Both the position numbers and the translations under genes were made by a program. The notes under the pieces are model-generated. The model did not search any database. It was not told where the DNA came from and saw only the letters and a list, made by a program, of their open reading frames with translations. Shown here one piece after another: positions 35,111 to 44,977 of a stretch of DNA of 64,000 bases (position 1 is its first letter; every line of letters begins with the position of its first letter). Source of the DNA: Glycomyces xiaoerkulensis. GTDB lineage: Bacteria > Actinomycetota > Actinomycetes > Mycobacteriales > Micromonosporaceae. The DNA is taken from the NCBI RefSeq assembly GCF_002798405.1, contig NZ_PGGV01000016.1, positions 310,001-374,000 on the forward strand, read 5' to 3'.

Positions 35111-35467
35111 TCAGCCGACCGGGGCCATCTCGGTCTCGGCGTTCTTCGCAGGCGCCCTCGGTGCCAGGCGTCCCGTGCGCCGCAGCCACACTTCGACCGG
35201 GGCGGTCGCCAACGGCGGAATCGAGGCGGCCAGGGCCACGCCCGCGACCCACCACCGCCACCGCAGCCGCACCGCCGCGACCAGCGTCACCGCCACATAG
35301 GCGATGAACGCCCCGCCGTGGAGCCGCCCGAAGATCTGCACGCCGAGCTCGGTGGTCTCGGGGATGTACTTGAAGTACATCCCCGCCAGCAGCCCGGCCC
35401 ACGTGGCGGCCTCGATGAACGCGACGGCCGCGAAGAGGCGGCCCATGCGGCTGACGGGTCGATACAT
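35111..35467 (-). CDS. DUF3817 membrane protein
   Basis: A 118-aa protein with about three transmembrane helices. FAAVAFIEAATWAGLLAGMYFKY and GRLHGGAFIAYVAVTLVAA, read as two adjoining segments, are the DUF3817 signature (E-x-x-TW and the H-G pair). Uncharacterised integral membrane protein found in most actinobacteria. ATG at 35467. Confidence 0.85.
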   Translation of the reverse strand: MYRPVSRMGRLFAAVAFIEAATWAGLLAGMYFKYIPETTELGVQIFGRLHGGAFIAYVAVTLVAAVRLRWRWWVAGVALAASIPPLATAPVEVWLRRTGRLAPRAPAKNAETEMAPVG

Positions 35468-35543
35468 GCTGCGGAGTCCTTCCGATCGGTGCCCCGGAGG
35501 CGGGCACGGTCCGCTCCGAGTATGCCTCGCCCCCGCCGGACGG

Positions 35544-35912
35544 TCAGGAGCCCCGATCCCGGCCCTTGCCGGCCCGGTGGGCGTCGCGGCAGTCGGGGCA
35601 CCGGCACCCGAACCGCTTGTAGGTCGGGTCCCTGCCGTGCTCCAGGTCCGGATCGCGCCCGGCCAGCAGCGACGCGTCCAGGCGCTCCGACCATTCGGCG
35701 TCCCATCTGGCGCGGTTGTGCACCCCTCGCAGCGTCAGGCCGTACCACTCGACCGCCTGCTTCAGCGGAATGCCCGCCGCGATGTCGTTGAGCAGCATCT
35801 GCTCGATGCCGTCGAACATCGCCAACGTGTTGCGCCGCTGCCGATCGCGCGCACGGATGCGCTTCTCGTCCTCGTACTTCCACTCCCGCTCGGGAACCCC
35901 GCTACTGCCCAC
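35544..35912 (-). CDS. Small HTH-like protein with C-terminal CxCxxC motif
   Basis: A 122-aa basic protein. The central region (MLLNDIAAGIPLKQAVEWYG, then LTLRGVHNRARWDAEW) reads like a helix-turn-helix used for spacing or DNA binding, as in phage terminase small subunits. The C-terminus has GCRCPDCRDAHR, a Cys-rich module that probably binds zinc. The same type of module (GKCRCQHCRR) is inserted in the integrase at 61536. Function unknown; possibly of phage origin. Flanked by unrelated housekeeping genes. Confidence 0.5.
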   Translation of the reverse strand: MGSSGVPEREWKYEDEKRIRARDRQRRNTLAMFDGIEQMLLNDIAAGIPLKQAVEWYGLTLRGVHNRARWDAEWSERLDASLLAGRDPDLEHGRDPTYKRFGCRCPDCRDAHRAGKGRDRGS

Positions 35913-35966
35913 GCCGCCTGTCGTCTCTCCTGCTTGGTCTTCGGACCACCAGGATACGGCCTTGCC

Positions 35967-36899
35967 CTAAGCGACAGGGGAACTGAGTATCCACCAATGC
36001 GCCCCGAGTCCCCCCGGGTCGGTCAACCGGGCCGAGGCCGAGGCCCGCGCCAGGTCGACCGCGTACCGGGTCGGGTCCCGGTAGGCCAGCGACAGCGGCG
36101 GCCGCTCCACCGGCAGCCCCAGGTCGCGCAGCGCCTCCCGCTGCGTCACCAGCCGGTCGCTCCCCAGCGCGTCGACCGCCACGTGCGCGGTGATGTCGCA
36201 ACTGCCGTCGGGCACCGGCCGGACGGTGCCCCCGCCGCGGAAACCGGACATGCTCCCGGCCTCGGGCCGATCGGCACGGGTGTGCCCGTAGTCGATCGCC
36301 AGCGCCGTCCCCGACGCCACGCGACCGGTGAGCGCCTCCCACATCCGCTCCCGCGGCCGTCCGATCTCGGCGCGCCGCCCCGGCTCGGGCAGCGGCCACC
36401 ATTCGTCCAGCCACTTGGCGTCGGCGTCGTCGACCGGCCCGCCCGGCCGGGTCTCGCCGTGCTCGTCGACCTCCTCGTAGCGCAGCCCGCCCTCGGGGTC
36501 GACCACGGCCACGTCGCACGGCACGTTGTCCAGCAGCTCGCAGGCGACCACGAGCCCCACCACGCGGTCGGGCAGGTGCGACTGCCAGTTGACCCGCTCG
36601 GGCAGGTCGCCCGGCTTGGGGCGGAGTTCGACGGCCGTCAGCCGCGCCCGCTCGTCCAGCAGCGAGTCCAGGTGCCCGATCAGCTCGCCGTTCCCGGCGC
36701 CCACGTCGACGACCTCGAACGCCTCCGGGCGGCCCAGGCCCGCGTCCACCGCGTCGGCCAACCGGGCTACCGCCTCGGCGAACACGGGAGTCTGCGCGCT
36801 GGTCGAGAAGTGGTGCCGCGGCAGCTCGCGGCGGTAGAAGCCGCCGGGCCCGTAGAGGGCCCTGTCCATTGCAGCGCTCCAGCGCTCGAACCCCACCAT
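35967..36899 (-). CDS. SAM-dependent methyltransferase, MidA/NDUFAF7-like
   Basis: A 310-aa protein of the MidA (DUF185, NDUFAF7) type. ALYGPGGFYRR, HHFSTSAQTPVFAEAVARL, the SAM-binding motif FEVVDVGAGNGELIG and ACELLDNVPCDVAVVD are hallmark stretches. Mitochondrial NDUFAF7 dimethylates an arginine in complex I; the bacterial substrate is not established. Cytosolic. ATG at 36899. Divergent from the DUF2520 gene. Confidence 0.85.
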   Translation of the reverse strand: MVGFERWSAAMDRALYGPGGFYRRELPRHHFSTSAQTPVFAEAVARLADAVDAGLGRPEAFEVVDVGAGNGELIGHLDSLLDERARLTAVELRPKPGDLPERVNWQSHLPDRVVGLVVACELLDNVPCDVAVVDPEGGLRYEEVDEHGETRPGGPVDDADAKWLDEWWPLPEPGRRAEIGRPRERMWEALTGRVASGTALAIDYGHTRADRPEAGSMSGFRGGGTVRPVPDGSCDITAHVAVDALGSDRLVTQREALRDLGLPVERPPLSLAYRDPTRYAVDLARASASARLTDPGGLGAHWWILSSPVA

Positions 36900-37025
36900 G
36901 CACCGACCCTAGCGGCCGAGTGAATCTCGCCACTCCCAGGCTCCCGGGCTGGCATCGGCATTCTGACGAAGCACAATTAATCCGTAAGCAATGACCGGTA
37001 CCTCCCACAGGACTGGATCAGCATC

Positions 37026-37943
37026 ATGGATCACCCCAGCGCCGGGTCCACGCGGCGAGCCGCGACCCAGACGGCCAGCCGCCTCGCGGTCGGCGTCGTG
37101 TCCGCCGGACGCGTCGGCTCCGCGATCGGCGCCGCCCTCGAGAGGGCCGGCCACCGCGTCGTGGCCGCCACCGCCGGCTCCGAGGCCTCCCGCGCCCGCG
37201 CCGCCCGCTGCTTCCCCGACGCCGAGATCCTCGCCCCCGACGCCGTCGCCGCCGCGGCCGAACTGCTCGTCCTCGCCGTCCCCGACGACGCCCTCGCCTC
37301 CTTGGCGGCCTCGCTGCGGTTCCGGCCCGGCCAGATCGTCGTCCACACCTCCGGCGCCAACGGCGCCGGGATCCTCCGGCCGGCAGCCGACGCCGGCGCG
37401 TTGACCATCGCCCTCGCCCCGGCCATGACCTTCACCGGCCGCCCCGAGGACCTCGAACGGCTCGCCGGTGCGTCCTGGGCGATCACCGCCGAGGACGACG
37501 CCCGCCTGATCGGGGAGGCCCTCGTGGTCGAAATGGGCGGCGAGCCCGAGCACCTGTCCGAGGCCGACCGCGCCCGCTACCATGCCGCGCTGGTCTACTC
37601 CGCGAACCACCTGGTCACCCTCGTCAACGACACCGTCGACCAGCTCCGCGGGATGGGCGTCCGCGCCCCCGAGCGCCTGCTGTCCCCGCTGGCGGCGGCC
37701 GCGCTCGAAAACGCCCTGCGCCACGGCGACGCCGGGCTCACCGGACCGGTCGCCCGCGGCGACTCCGGCACCGTCGCCGGGCACCTGCGGGCCCTGGACG
37801 GCACCGACCTCGCCGGCGCCTACCGCGCGCTGGCGCGGCGCACCGCCGAGCGCGCCCTGGACTCCGGCCGCCTCGACCCCGCCGACGCCGAGGGACTGCT
37901 CGACGTCCTAGCCCACCCCCAGGACAAGGAGGACACCCCCTGA
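37026..37943 (+). CDS. Rossmann-like/DUF2520 domain protein
   Basis: A 305-aa protein. The N-terminal Rossmann domain has a slightly altered nucleotide loop ([17 protein letters not shown]). The DUF2520 C-terminal domain (about 160-290) includes [20 protein letters not shown] and [18 protein letters not shown]. In many actinobacteria this gene directly precedes panC. Its resemblance to ketopantoate reductase or hydroxyacid dehydrogenases has suggested a part in pantothenate synthesis, but the reaction is not established. The stop overlaps the panC start (TGATG). Confidence 0.88.
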   Translation: MDHPSAGSTRRAATQTASRLAVGVVSAGRVGSAIGAALERAGHRVVAATAGSEASRARAARCFPDAEILAPDAVAAAAELLVLAVPDDALASLAASLRFRPGQIVVHTSGANGAGILRPAADAGALTIALAPAMTFTGRPEDLERLAGASWAITAEDDARLIGEALVVEMGGEPEHLSEADRARYHAALVYSANHLVTLVNDTVDQLRGMGVRAPERLLSPLAAAALENALRHGDAGLTGPVARGDSGTVAGHLRALDGTDLAGAYRALARRTAERALDSGRLDPADAEGLLDVLAHPQDKEDTP

Positions 37944-38773
37944 TGACCTTGCTCGTCCACACCCGGCCCGATCTGGCCCGGGCCCGTTCCGGATTGACCG
38001 GCCGCGTCGGCCTGGTCCCCACCATGGGGGCGCTCCACGACGGCCACCGCGCCAACATCAGGCGCGCCAAGGAGGTCGCCGACTCGACGGTCGTCACCGT
38101 CTTCGTCAATCCGCTTCAGTTCGGGCCCGGTGAGGACCTCGACCGCTACCCGCGCTCCCTCGACGCCGACCTGGCCGTGTGCGAGGAAGAGGAGGTCGAC
38201 CTCGTCTTCGCCCCGGTCGAGGCCGAGCTGTACCCGGGGGGCCGCCACGGCCTCACCACCGTCCACGCCGGATCCGGCGGCGAGATCCTCGAAGGGGCGT
38301 GCCGGCCCGGGTTCTTCACCGGCGTGCTCACCGTGGTCGCGAAGCTGTTCCATCTGGTCCGGCCCGACCTCGCCTGCTTCGGCGAGAAGGACTTCCAGCA
38401 GTTGGCGATGGTGCGCCGCATGGTCCGCGACCTCGACTTCGGGATCGAGATCGTCCCGGTCGAGACCGTCCGCGAGCCGGACGGCCTGGCGCTGTCCAGC
38501 CGCAACACCTACCTGTCGGAGACCGAGCGCGCCGCCGCCCTGGCCATCCCGCACGCCATCCGCGCCGCCCAGGACTCGCCCGAACCGCTCGCGGCCGCCG
38601 AGAAGGTGCTCGCCTCCGAGCCCGGCCTGACGATCGACTACACGGTCCTGTGCGGCCCCGACCTCGGCGAGCCACCCGAATCCGGGCCCGCCCGCCTGCT
38701 CATCGCCGCCAGGGCGGGCACCACCCGCCTGATCGACAACGCCCCCGTCCGGATCGGAGAACCCGATGCTTAG
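37943..38773 (+). CDS. panC: Pantothenate synthetase
   Basis: A 276-aa pantoate-beta-alanine ligase, the ATP-dependent last step of vitamin B5 synthesis. [10 protein letters not shown] holds the nucleotide-binding HxGH-type motif, [20 protein letters not shown] is the pantoate pocket, and [15 protein letters not shown] the KMSKS-like loop; SSRNTYLS follows. Translationally coupled to the DUF2520 gene (TGATG) and overlapping panD by 8 bp. Confidence 0.96.
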   Translation: MTLLVHTRPDLARARSGLTGRVGLVPTMGALHDGHRANIRRAKEVADSTVVTVFVNPLQFGPGEDLDRYPRSLDADLAVCEEEEVDLVFAPVEAELYPGGRHGLTTVHAGSGGEILEGACRPGFFTGVLTVVAKLFHLVRPDLACFGEKDFQQLAMVRRMVRDLDFGIEIVPVETVREPDGLALSSRNTYLSETERAAALAIPHAIRAAQDSPEPLAAAEKVLASEPGLTIDYTVLCGPDLGEPPESGPARLLIAARAGTTRLIDNAPVRIGEPDA

Positions 38774-39188
38774 GAACATGTTCAAGTCCAAGGTCCACCG
38801 CGCCACGGTCACCGAGGCCGACCTGCACTACGTCGGATCGGTCACCGTCGACGCCGACCTGCTGGAGGCCGCCGACATCCTCGACGGCGAGCAGGTCGCC
38901 ATCGTCGACATCACCAACGGCGCGCGGCTGGAGACCTACACCATCGCCGGCGAGCGCGGCAGCGGCGTCATCGGCATCAACGGCGCCGCCGCCCACCTGG
39001 TCGACCCCGGTGATCTGGTGATCCTCATCTCGTACGCGCAGATGGAGGACGCCGAGGCGCGCCGCTTCGTGCCGCGCGTGGTGCACGTGGACGAGCGCAA
39101 CCGGATCGTCGAGGTCGACGGCGACAAGGCCCGCCCCGCCCCGGGGACGGCCGGGAACGCGTTGGCATCCCCACTGGCCGGGCGGTAA
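38766..39188 (+). CDS. panD: Aspartate 1-decarboxylase
   Basis: A 140-aa pyruvoyl-dependent enzyme that makes beta-alanine from aspartate for PanC. The self-cleavage Gly-Ser pair is in [13 protein letters not shown] (S25 becomes the pyruvoyl group). [19 protein letters not shown] and [20 protein letters not shown] are conserved. Overlaps panC, so stoichiometric production is likely. Confidence 0.97.
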   Translation: MLRNMFKSKVHRATVTEADLHYVGSVTVDADLLEAADILDGEQVAIVDITNGARLETYTIAGERGSGVIGINGAAAHLVDPGDLVILISYAQMEDAEARRFVPRVVHVDERNRIVEVDGDKARPAPGTAGNALASPLAGR

Positions 39189-39199
39189 TTTTCTTGAGC

Positions 39200-40687
39200 A
39201 TGAGCGACGAGCAACGAAAAGACGACAAAGCCGAGGACAAGGGCACCGGCGAGCGGGAGGCCGGGAACGGCAAGCCCGAGCCCGCCGACGACCTCAAGAC
39301 CACCCGCCACCGCCTCGGCGACCTCGCCTACACCGCCACCACCGGGCGGATCGTGCTGCGAGAAGAAGTCGTCGAGGACGAGAAGTACACCGGCCGCAAA
39401 CCCAAGGCCGAGGTCTCGATCACCTACTACACCCTCGACGACGCCGACGTGACCTCCCGCCCGGTCACCTTCGCGTTCAACGGCGGTCCCGGCTCGTCCT
39501 CGATCTGGCTGCACCTGGGCCTGCTCGGGCCGCGCCGGGTCGACTCCGGCGACGTCGGCGAACGCACCCCGCCGCCGTACGGGCTGCTCGACAACGACCA
39601 GACCCTCCTGCGGCACACCGACCTGGTGTTCATCGACCCGGTCTCGACCGGCTACTCCCGCGCCGTCGAAGGCGAGAAGGCCAAGGACTACCACGGCTTC
39701 ACCGGCGACATCGAATCGGTCGGCGAGATCATCCGCCTGTGGACCACCCGCCACAACCGCTGGCTGTCGCCGAAGTTCCTCATCGGCGAGTCCTACGGCG
39801 GCACCCGCGGCGCCGGGCTGGCCGAGCACCTCATGACCCGGTACGGCCTGTTCCTCAACGGCGCCATGTTCCTGGCCCCGGCGTTCAACCTCGAGACGCT
39901 GTACCTGTCCAACCGCTCCGACCTGCCGAACCCGCTGTTCCTGCCCACCTACGCGGCCACCTCCCACTACCACGGGCTCCAGGAGGGCCGCGACCTCGAA
40001 GAACTGGTCGCCGAGGCCCGCGACTACACCGACCGGTACCGCGCTATCCTCGCCAAGGGCCACAACCTCGACCCCGCCGAGCGGGCCGATGCCGTCGCCA
40101 AGCTCGCCTCCCTGTCCGGCGTCGGCGAACAGTACGTCGACAACGCCAACCTGCGCCTGGAGCACACCCGCTACTACGCCGAGCTCCAGCGCCACCGGAA
40201 GCTCGTGACCGGCCGCCTGGACACCCGCTTCACCGGCCCGGCCGACCACCACCTCCACGAGCGGATGCCGTACGACCCGTTCCTGTCGGCCACCGCCGGC
40301 CCCTACACCGCGGCCCTCCAGCACTACCTGCGAGCCGAACTCGAATACGAGAACGAGGCGGTCTACGAGACGCTGTCGCGGGCCGTCCACCCCTGGTCGT
40401 TCAAGGAATTCGAAGGCGAAGCGGTCGACGTCACCGACAAGCTGGCGAGCGCCATGCGGCTCAACCCCCACATGAAGGTCCACGTCGCCATGGGCCGCTA
40501 CGACGGCGGCGTCCCGGTCGAGGCGATCGAGTACACCCTCGACCACCTCGAGGTCCCGTCCGAGGCGCGCGAGCGGATCGAGACCAAGACCTACCCGGCC
40601 GGGCACATGATGTACGTCCACGAGCCCTCCCGCGTCCAGCAGTCCGCCGATCTGGCCGACTTCATCCAGAGGGCCTCGAACCGGTGA
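39200..40687 (+). CDS. Peptidase S10 (serine carboxypeptidase) family protein
   Basis: A 495-aa alpha/beta hydrolase of family S10. The oxyanion region FNGGPGSSSIWLHLG, DPVSTGYSRA, nucleophile elbow GESYGGTRGAGLAEHL, catalytic Asp in VAMGRYDGGVP and catalytic His in TYPAGHMMYVH are all present. No signal peptide: the N-terminus is a charged Lys/Glu-rich tail, so this copy is probably cytosolic, unusual for classical carboxypeptidases. It lies within the NAD/CoA operon; its stop overlaps the nadB GTG. A role in that pathway is not evident. Confidence 0.85.
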   Translation: MSDEQRKDDKAEDKGTGEREAGNGKPEPADDLKTTRHRLGDLAYTATTGRIVLREEVVEDEKYTGRKPKAEVSITYYTLDDADVTSRPVTFAFNGGPGSSSIWLHLGLLGPRRVDSGDVGERTPPPYGLLDNDQTLLRHTDLVFIDPVSTGYSRAVEGEKAKDYHGFTGDIESVGEIIRLWTTRHNRWLSPKFLIGESYGGTRGAGLAEHLMTRYGLFLNGAMFLAPAFNLETLYLSNRSDLPNPLFLPTYAATSHYHGLQEGRDLEELVAEARDYTDRYRAILAKGHNLDPAERADAVAKLASLSGVGEQYVDNANLRLEHTRYYAELQRHRKLVTGRLDTRFTGPADHHLHERMPYDPFLSATAGPYTAALQHYLRAELEYENEAVYETLSRAVHPWSFKEFEGEAVDVTDKLASAMRLNPHMKVHVAMGRYDGGVPVEAIEYTLDHLEVPSEARERIETKTYPAGHMMYVHEPSRVQQSADLADFIQRASNR

Positions 40688-42387
40688 CACCGCCGCCCGT
40701 GCCGCCGCCCCGGCTGCCGCGACTGCCGCGGCGGCTGCGGGCCGAGGCCCCGTCGTGGACCGAGACCACCGACGTGTGCGTCATCGGCTCCGGCGTCGCC
40801 GGCCTGACCCTCGCCCTCAACCTCCGCCAAGCCGGATTCCACGTCACCGTGGTCACCAAGGTCCGCATCGACGACGGCTCCACGCGGTGGGCGCAGGGCG
40901 GCGTGGCCGCCGTCCTCGACCCGCTCGACACGCCCGAGGCCCACGCGCGCGACACCCGGATCGCGGGCGTGGGCCTGTGCGACCCGGCCGCGGTCGAGGT
41001 CACCGTGACCGAGGGGCCCGAACGGATCGCCGAGCTCGTCCACCTCGGCGCCAGGTTCGACCGGCACGCCGACGGCTCGCTCCAGCTCACCCGCGAGGGC
41101 GGGCACCGGGCGCGGCGCATCGTCCACGCCGGCGGCGACGCCACCGGCGCCGAGATCCAGCGCGCCCTGCACCAAGCGGTGCTGCGCGACCCGTGGATCC
41201 GCATCATCGAGCACGCGATGGTGCTCGACCTCCTCACCGACGCCGCCGGCCGCACCGCCGGGGTGAGCCTCCACGTCCTCGGCGAAGGCGTCGAGCACGG
41301 CGTCGGCGGCGTCGAGGCCCGCGCGGTCGTGCTCGCCACCGGCGGCATGGGCCAGATCTTCCAGTCCACCACCAACCCGTCGGTCTCCATCGGCGACGGC
41401 GTCGCCCTCGCGCTCCGCGCCGGGGCCGCCGTGACCGACCTCGAGTTCGTCCAGTTCCACCCCACCGCCCTGTTCCTCACCGGCGAAGCCGCACCCGAAC
41501 CCGCGCCCGACCGCGACGAAGGCGAAGAGGTGGCCCGCAGCGCCCGGCAGCCGCTCATCACCGAGGCGATCCGAGGCGAAGGCGCCTACCTGCGCGACCA
41601 CTCGGGCGAGCGGTTCATGACCGACGTCCACGAACTGGCCGAGCTCGCCCCGCGCGACGTGGTCGCCAAGGCCGCCACCGCCCGGATGCGGCAACAGGGC
41701 CGTCCGCACGTGTGGCTCGACGCCCGCCACCTGGGCCGCACCATGCTCGAAGAGCGGTTCCCGACCGTCACCGGCTCGTGCCGGGCGCTCGGCATCGACC
41801 CGGTCACCGACCTCGTCCCCGTAGCGCCCGCAGCCCACTACGCCTCCGGCGGCGTCCGCACCGACCTGCGCGGACGCACCACCGTCCCCGGCCTCTACGC
41901 CGCCGGCGAGGCCGCCTGCACCGGCCTGCACGGCGCCAACCGGCTCGCCTCCAACTCCCTGCTCGAAGCCCTGGTCTTCACCCGCCGGATCGCCGACGAC
42001 CTCGCCGAGGAGAAACCCGAGCCCGGCGCCCCCGAACTGAGCGGCACCGAAGGCTGGGTCAGCTCCACCACCTCCCGCGCCCCGCTCCAAGAGGCGATGA
42101 CGGCCGGAGCGGGCGTCCTCCGGTCCGAATCCAGCCTCGAAGCCACCGCCGAGGCCCTCACCGCACTGGGGGAGAACGTCTCCGGGCGCCCGCGCCCGGC
42201 CACCTGGGAGGCCACCAACCTCCTGACGGTCGCGACCGCCCTCACCGCCGCGGCCCACCGGCGCCGCGAGACCCGCGGCAGCCACTGGCGCGAGGACCAC
42301 CCCGAAGCCTCCGACGACTGGCTCGGCCACCTCCACCTGTCGCTCGGCCCCGACGGGCGGCTCGACACGACCTGGGAGTCCGCATGA
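40684..42387 (+). CDS. nadB: L-aspartate oxidase
   Basis: A 567-aa FAD enzyme oxidising L-aspartate to iminoaspartate, first step of de novo NAD synthesis. The FAD loop is CVIGSGVAGLTLALNLR. STRWAQGGVAA, EFVQFHPTAL and EGAYLRDHSGERFM are succinate-dehydrogenase-family motifs, and YAAGEAACTGLHGANRLASN closes the FAD site. A C-terminal helical domain follows. The start is GTG 40684, preceded by no gap from the S10 gene, and gives a proline-rich N-terminus. nadA is not in the window. The stop overlaps nadC (ATGA). Confidence 0.96.
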   Translation: MTPPPVPPPRLPRLPRRLRAEAPSWTETTDVCVIGSGVAGLTLALNLRQAGFHVTVVTKVRIDDGSTRWAQGGVAAVLDPLDTPEAHARDTRIAGVGLCDPAAVEVTVTEGPERIAELVHLGARFDRHADGSLQLTREGGHRARRIVHAGGDATGAEIQRALHQAVLRDPWIRIIEHAMVLDLLTDAAGRTAGVSLHVLGEGVEHGVGGVEARAVVLATGGMGQIFQSTTNPSVSIGDGVALALRAGAAVTDLEFVQFHPTALFLTGEAAPEPAPDRDEGEEVARSARQPLITEAIRGEGAYLRDHSGERFMTDVHELAELAPRDVVAKAATARMRQQGRPHVWLDARHLGRTMLEERFPTVTGSCRALGIDPVTDLVPVAPAAHYASGGVRTDLRGRTTVPGLYAAGEAACTGLHGANRLASNSLLEALVFTRRIADDLAEEKPEPGAPELSGTEGWVSSTTSRAPLQEAMTAGAGVLRSESSLEATAEALTALGENVSGRPRPATWEATNLLTVATALTAAAHRRRETRGSHWREDHPEASDDWLGHLHLSLGPDGRLDTTWESA

Positions 42388-43265
42388 GCGAAGACTGGAA
42401 CGCCGAGGCCCGGCTCGTGGCAGGCGGCCTCGACCCGCTGGCGGTGCGCGAGGCCGTACGGGACTACCTCGACGAGGACCTCTCCCCCGAGCGACGCGAC
42501 GCCACCTCCGAGGCCGTGTTCGGGCCCGAGCACACCTCCGTGGTCGTCCTCGCCGCCCGCGCCGACGGCGTCCTGGCCGGCCTCCCGGTCGCCCACACCG
42601 TCTTCAGCGCCCTGTCCGGCGACGTCGAATTCACCTACCTCGCCGGCGACGGCGCGCGCATCCGGGAAGGCCGGGCGCTGGCCCGCATCGCCGGCCCCAC
42701 CCGCGACCTGCTGGCCGCCGAGCGCACCGCGCTCAACCTGCTGGGCCGCCTCAGCGGCATCGCCACCCACACCCGGCGCTTCGCCGACGTGCTCGCCGAC
42801 TGGCCGACCACCGTGCTCGACACCCGCAAGACCACCCCGGGGCTGCGCGCGCTGGAGAAGTACGCCGTCCGCGTCGGCGGCGGCGACAACAAGCGCATGG
42901 GCCTGTTCGACGCCGCCATGATCAAGGACAACCACAAGGAGGCGGCCGGATCGGTCTCCGACGCCTACCTGGCGGTGCGCTCGGCCGAGCCCGACATCGA
43001 GATCCAGGTCGAGATCGAGACCCTCGAGGAGGCGCTGGAGGCGGTCGCGGCCGGCGCGACGTTCCTGCTGTGCGACAACATGAACCCCAAGGAGCTGGCC
43101 GAAGTGGTCGACGCGGTCGGCGACCGGGCCGAACTGGAGGCGACCGGCCGGATCACCCTGGACACCGCGGTCGAATACGCCGAGACCGGGGTCCACTACC
43201 TCTCCGTCGGCGCCCTCACCCACTCCTCGCCCGTACTCGACATCGGACTCGACTTCGAGGAGTGA
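42384..43265 (+). CDS. nadC: Nicotinate-nucleotide pyrophosphorylase (carboxylating)
   Basis: A 293-aa quinolinate phosphoribosyltransferase, making nicotinate mononucleotide from quinolinate and PRPP. LDTRKTTPGLRALEKYAVRV and GGGDNKRMGLFDAAMIKDNH, adjacent segments, contain the substrate-binding Arg, Lys and His residues; EIQVEIETLEEALEA and GVHYLSVGALTHSSP complete the barrel. Coupled to nadB by an ATGA overlap. Confidence 0.97.
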   Translation: MSEDWNAEARLVAGGLDPLAVREAVRDYLDEDLSPERRDATSEAVFGPEHTSVVVLAARADGVLAGLPVAHTVFSALSGDVEFTYLAGDGARIREGRALARIAGPTRDLLAAERTALNLLGRLSGIATHTRRFADVLADWPTTVLDTRKTTPGLRALEKYAVRVGGGDNKRMGLFDAAMIKDNHKEAAGSVSDAYLAVRSAEPDIEIQVEIETLEEALEAVAAGATFLLCDNMNPKELAEVVDAVGDRAELEATGRITLDTAVEYAETGVHYLSVGALTHSSPVLDIGLDFEE

Positions 43266-43269
43266 ACAC

Positions 43270-44031
43270 GTGCTGCTGTGCGTCGACATCGGCAATACCA
43301 ACACCGTGCTGGCCGTGTTCGAGGGCGAGCACCTCAAGCACTCCTGGCGCATCCGCACCGACCCGGACGCGACCGCCGACGAGATCGGCGTGACCTTTCG
43401 GGCCCTCCTCGACGGCGACGGCGTGGACATCACCGGGATCGCCCTGTCCTCCACCGTGCCGCAGCAGGGCGCCGAGGTCGGCAAGATGGTCCAGCGCTAC
43501 TACCCGCACGCGCACCTGGTGTCGATCGCGCCGGGCGTCAAGACCGGCGTGCGGCTGAGCATCGACAACCCCAAGGAGGCCGGCCCGGACCGGATCGCGA
43601 ACACCCACGCGGCCTTCCACCTCTACGGCGGCCCCTGCATCAGCATCGACTTCGGCACCTCCACCAACATCGACGTGATCTCCGAGAACGGCGACTTCCT
43701 GGGCGGCGCCTTCGCGCCGGGCATCGAGATCTCGATCGACGCGCTCGCGTCGCGGGCGGCGAACCTGCTGAAGATCCCGCTGGCGAAGCCGCGCGGCGTG
43801 ATCGGCAAGAACACCGTCGAGTGCCTCCAGTCGGGAATGGTGTACGGCACCGCCGCCCAAGTGGACGGCCTGGTCCGCCGCATCACCGCCGAGCTGGACA
43901 CGGTGCCGACCGCCGTGGTCGCGACCGGCGGCCTGGCCCCGCTGGTGATCGAGCAGTGCGAGACCGTGACCGCCTATGAGCCGAACCTGACCCTGCACGG
44001 CCTGCGGATGATCTTCGACCGCAACCGTTGA
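43270..44031 (+). CDS. coaX: Type III pantothenate kinase
   Basis: A 253-aa CoaX, the first committed enzyme of coenzyme A synthesis. ASKHA-fold motifs: LLCVDIGNTNTVLAVFEG (phosphate 1), GPDRIANTHAAF, ISIDFGTSTNIDVIS (phosphate 2) and VATGGLAPLV (adenosine). GTG start at 43270, 4 bp after nadC. With panC and panD upstream, the operon makes both the substrate and the kinase for CoA. Confidence 0.96.
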   Translation: MLLCVDIGNTNTVLAVFEGEHLKHSWRIRTDPDATADEIGVTFRALLDGDGVDITGIALSSTVPQQGAEVGKMVQRYYPHAHLVSIAPGVKTGVRLSIDNPKEAGPDRIANTHAAFHLYGGPCISIDFGTSTNIDVISENGDFLGGAFAPGIEISIDALASRAANLLKIPLAKPRGVIGKNTVECLQSGMVYGTAAQVDGLVRRITAELDTVPTAVVATGGLAPLVIEQCETVTAYEPNLTLHGLRMIFDRNR

Positions 44032-44044
44032 GCGGCCCGCCGGG

Positions 44045-44977
44045 TCATTCGAGCGGACCGGCCACCGGGCCGTGCGCGAGGTGGACCGACCGGGCGCCGC
44101 CGCGCATCCGCAGGCGCCGCGCCAGCGCCGAGGCGTGCTTGGAGCCTTCGACCAGGAACAGGACCGTGGGGCCGGACCCGGACACGTGCGCCGCGAGCGC
44201 GCCCTCCTCGAGGCCGCCGTGCATGAGCGAGGCCAACTGCGGGCGCAGGCTCACCGCCGCGGCCTCCATGTCGTTGACCAGCAGCCGGGCGAGGTCGTCG
44301 GCGCCGACCCCGGACTCGAATGCCTTGACGATCGGTTCGACGTCGTCGGAGAAGCGGCCGATGCCCTCGGCGCGGAGCCGGTCGACCTCCTCGTAGCACT
44401 CGGGGGTCGGGATCTGGGTGTCGGTGGTGGCCACGACCCAGTGCCACGATCCGCGGGCGTCGACCCGCGTGAGCTCCTCGCCGCGCCCGGCGCCGACGGC
44501 GACCCCGCCCTTGAGGCAGAACGGCACGTCGGAGCCGAGTCCGGCGGCGAGCCGGTGCAGCTCGGCGTCGCCGATCTCGATCTCCCACAGGCGGGCGCAG
44601 GCCACCAGCGCGGCCGCGGCGTCGGCCGAGCCGCCGGCCAGGCCCCCGGCCACGGGGATGCGCTTGTGCAGGCGGAGACGCACGCCGGTTTCGATCTCGC
44701 CGTAGAGGGCGACCAACTGGGCGGCCTTGTGGGCGAGGTTGCTCTCGCCGGTCGGCAGCGTGTCGGCGCCCTCGCCGATGATCGTCAGCTCGACGCCGGG
44801 CTCGGACCGGCGCTCGGCGGTGACGGTGTCGTAGACCGATACCGCCTGGTAGACGGTGGCGAGCGCGTGGTATCCGTCCGCGCGGGCGTCGCCAACGCCC
44901 AGATGCGGATTGATCTTGGCCGGCACGTCGACGGTGACGGCCGCCTCGGGCGCGGCGGGTGCGGTCTGACCACTCAC
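44045..44977 (-). CDS. ispE: 4-(cytidine 5'-diphospho)-2-C-methyl-D-erythritol kinase
   Basis: A 310-aa GHMP-family kinase of the MEP isoprenoid pathway. [20 protein letters not shown] is the opening motif, [19 protein letters not shown] the ATP loop and [13 protein letters not shown] motif 3. GTG start at 44977 overlapping the rsmA stop, with AAGGAGG upstream. The rsmA-ispE order is conserved in actinobacteria. Confidence 0.96.
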   Translation of the reverse strand: MSGQTAPAAPEAAVTVDVPAKINPHLGVGDARADGYHALATVYQAVSVYDTVTAERRSEPGVELTIIGEGADTLPTGESNLAHKAAQLVALYGEIETGVRLRLHKRIPVAGGLAGGSADAAAALVACARLWEIEIGDAELHRLAAGLGSDVPFCLKGGVAVGAGRGEELTRVDARGSWHWVVATTDTQIPTPECYEEVDRLRAEGIGRFSDDVEPIVKAFESGVGADDLARLLVNDMEAAAVSLRPQLASLMHGGLEEGALAAHVSGSGPTVLFLVEGSKHASALARRLRMRGGARSVHLAHGPVAGPLE

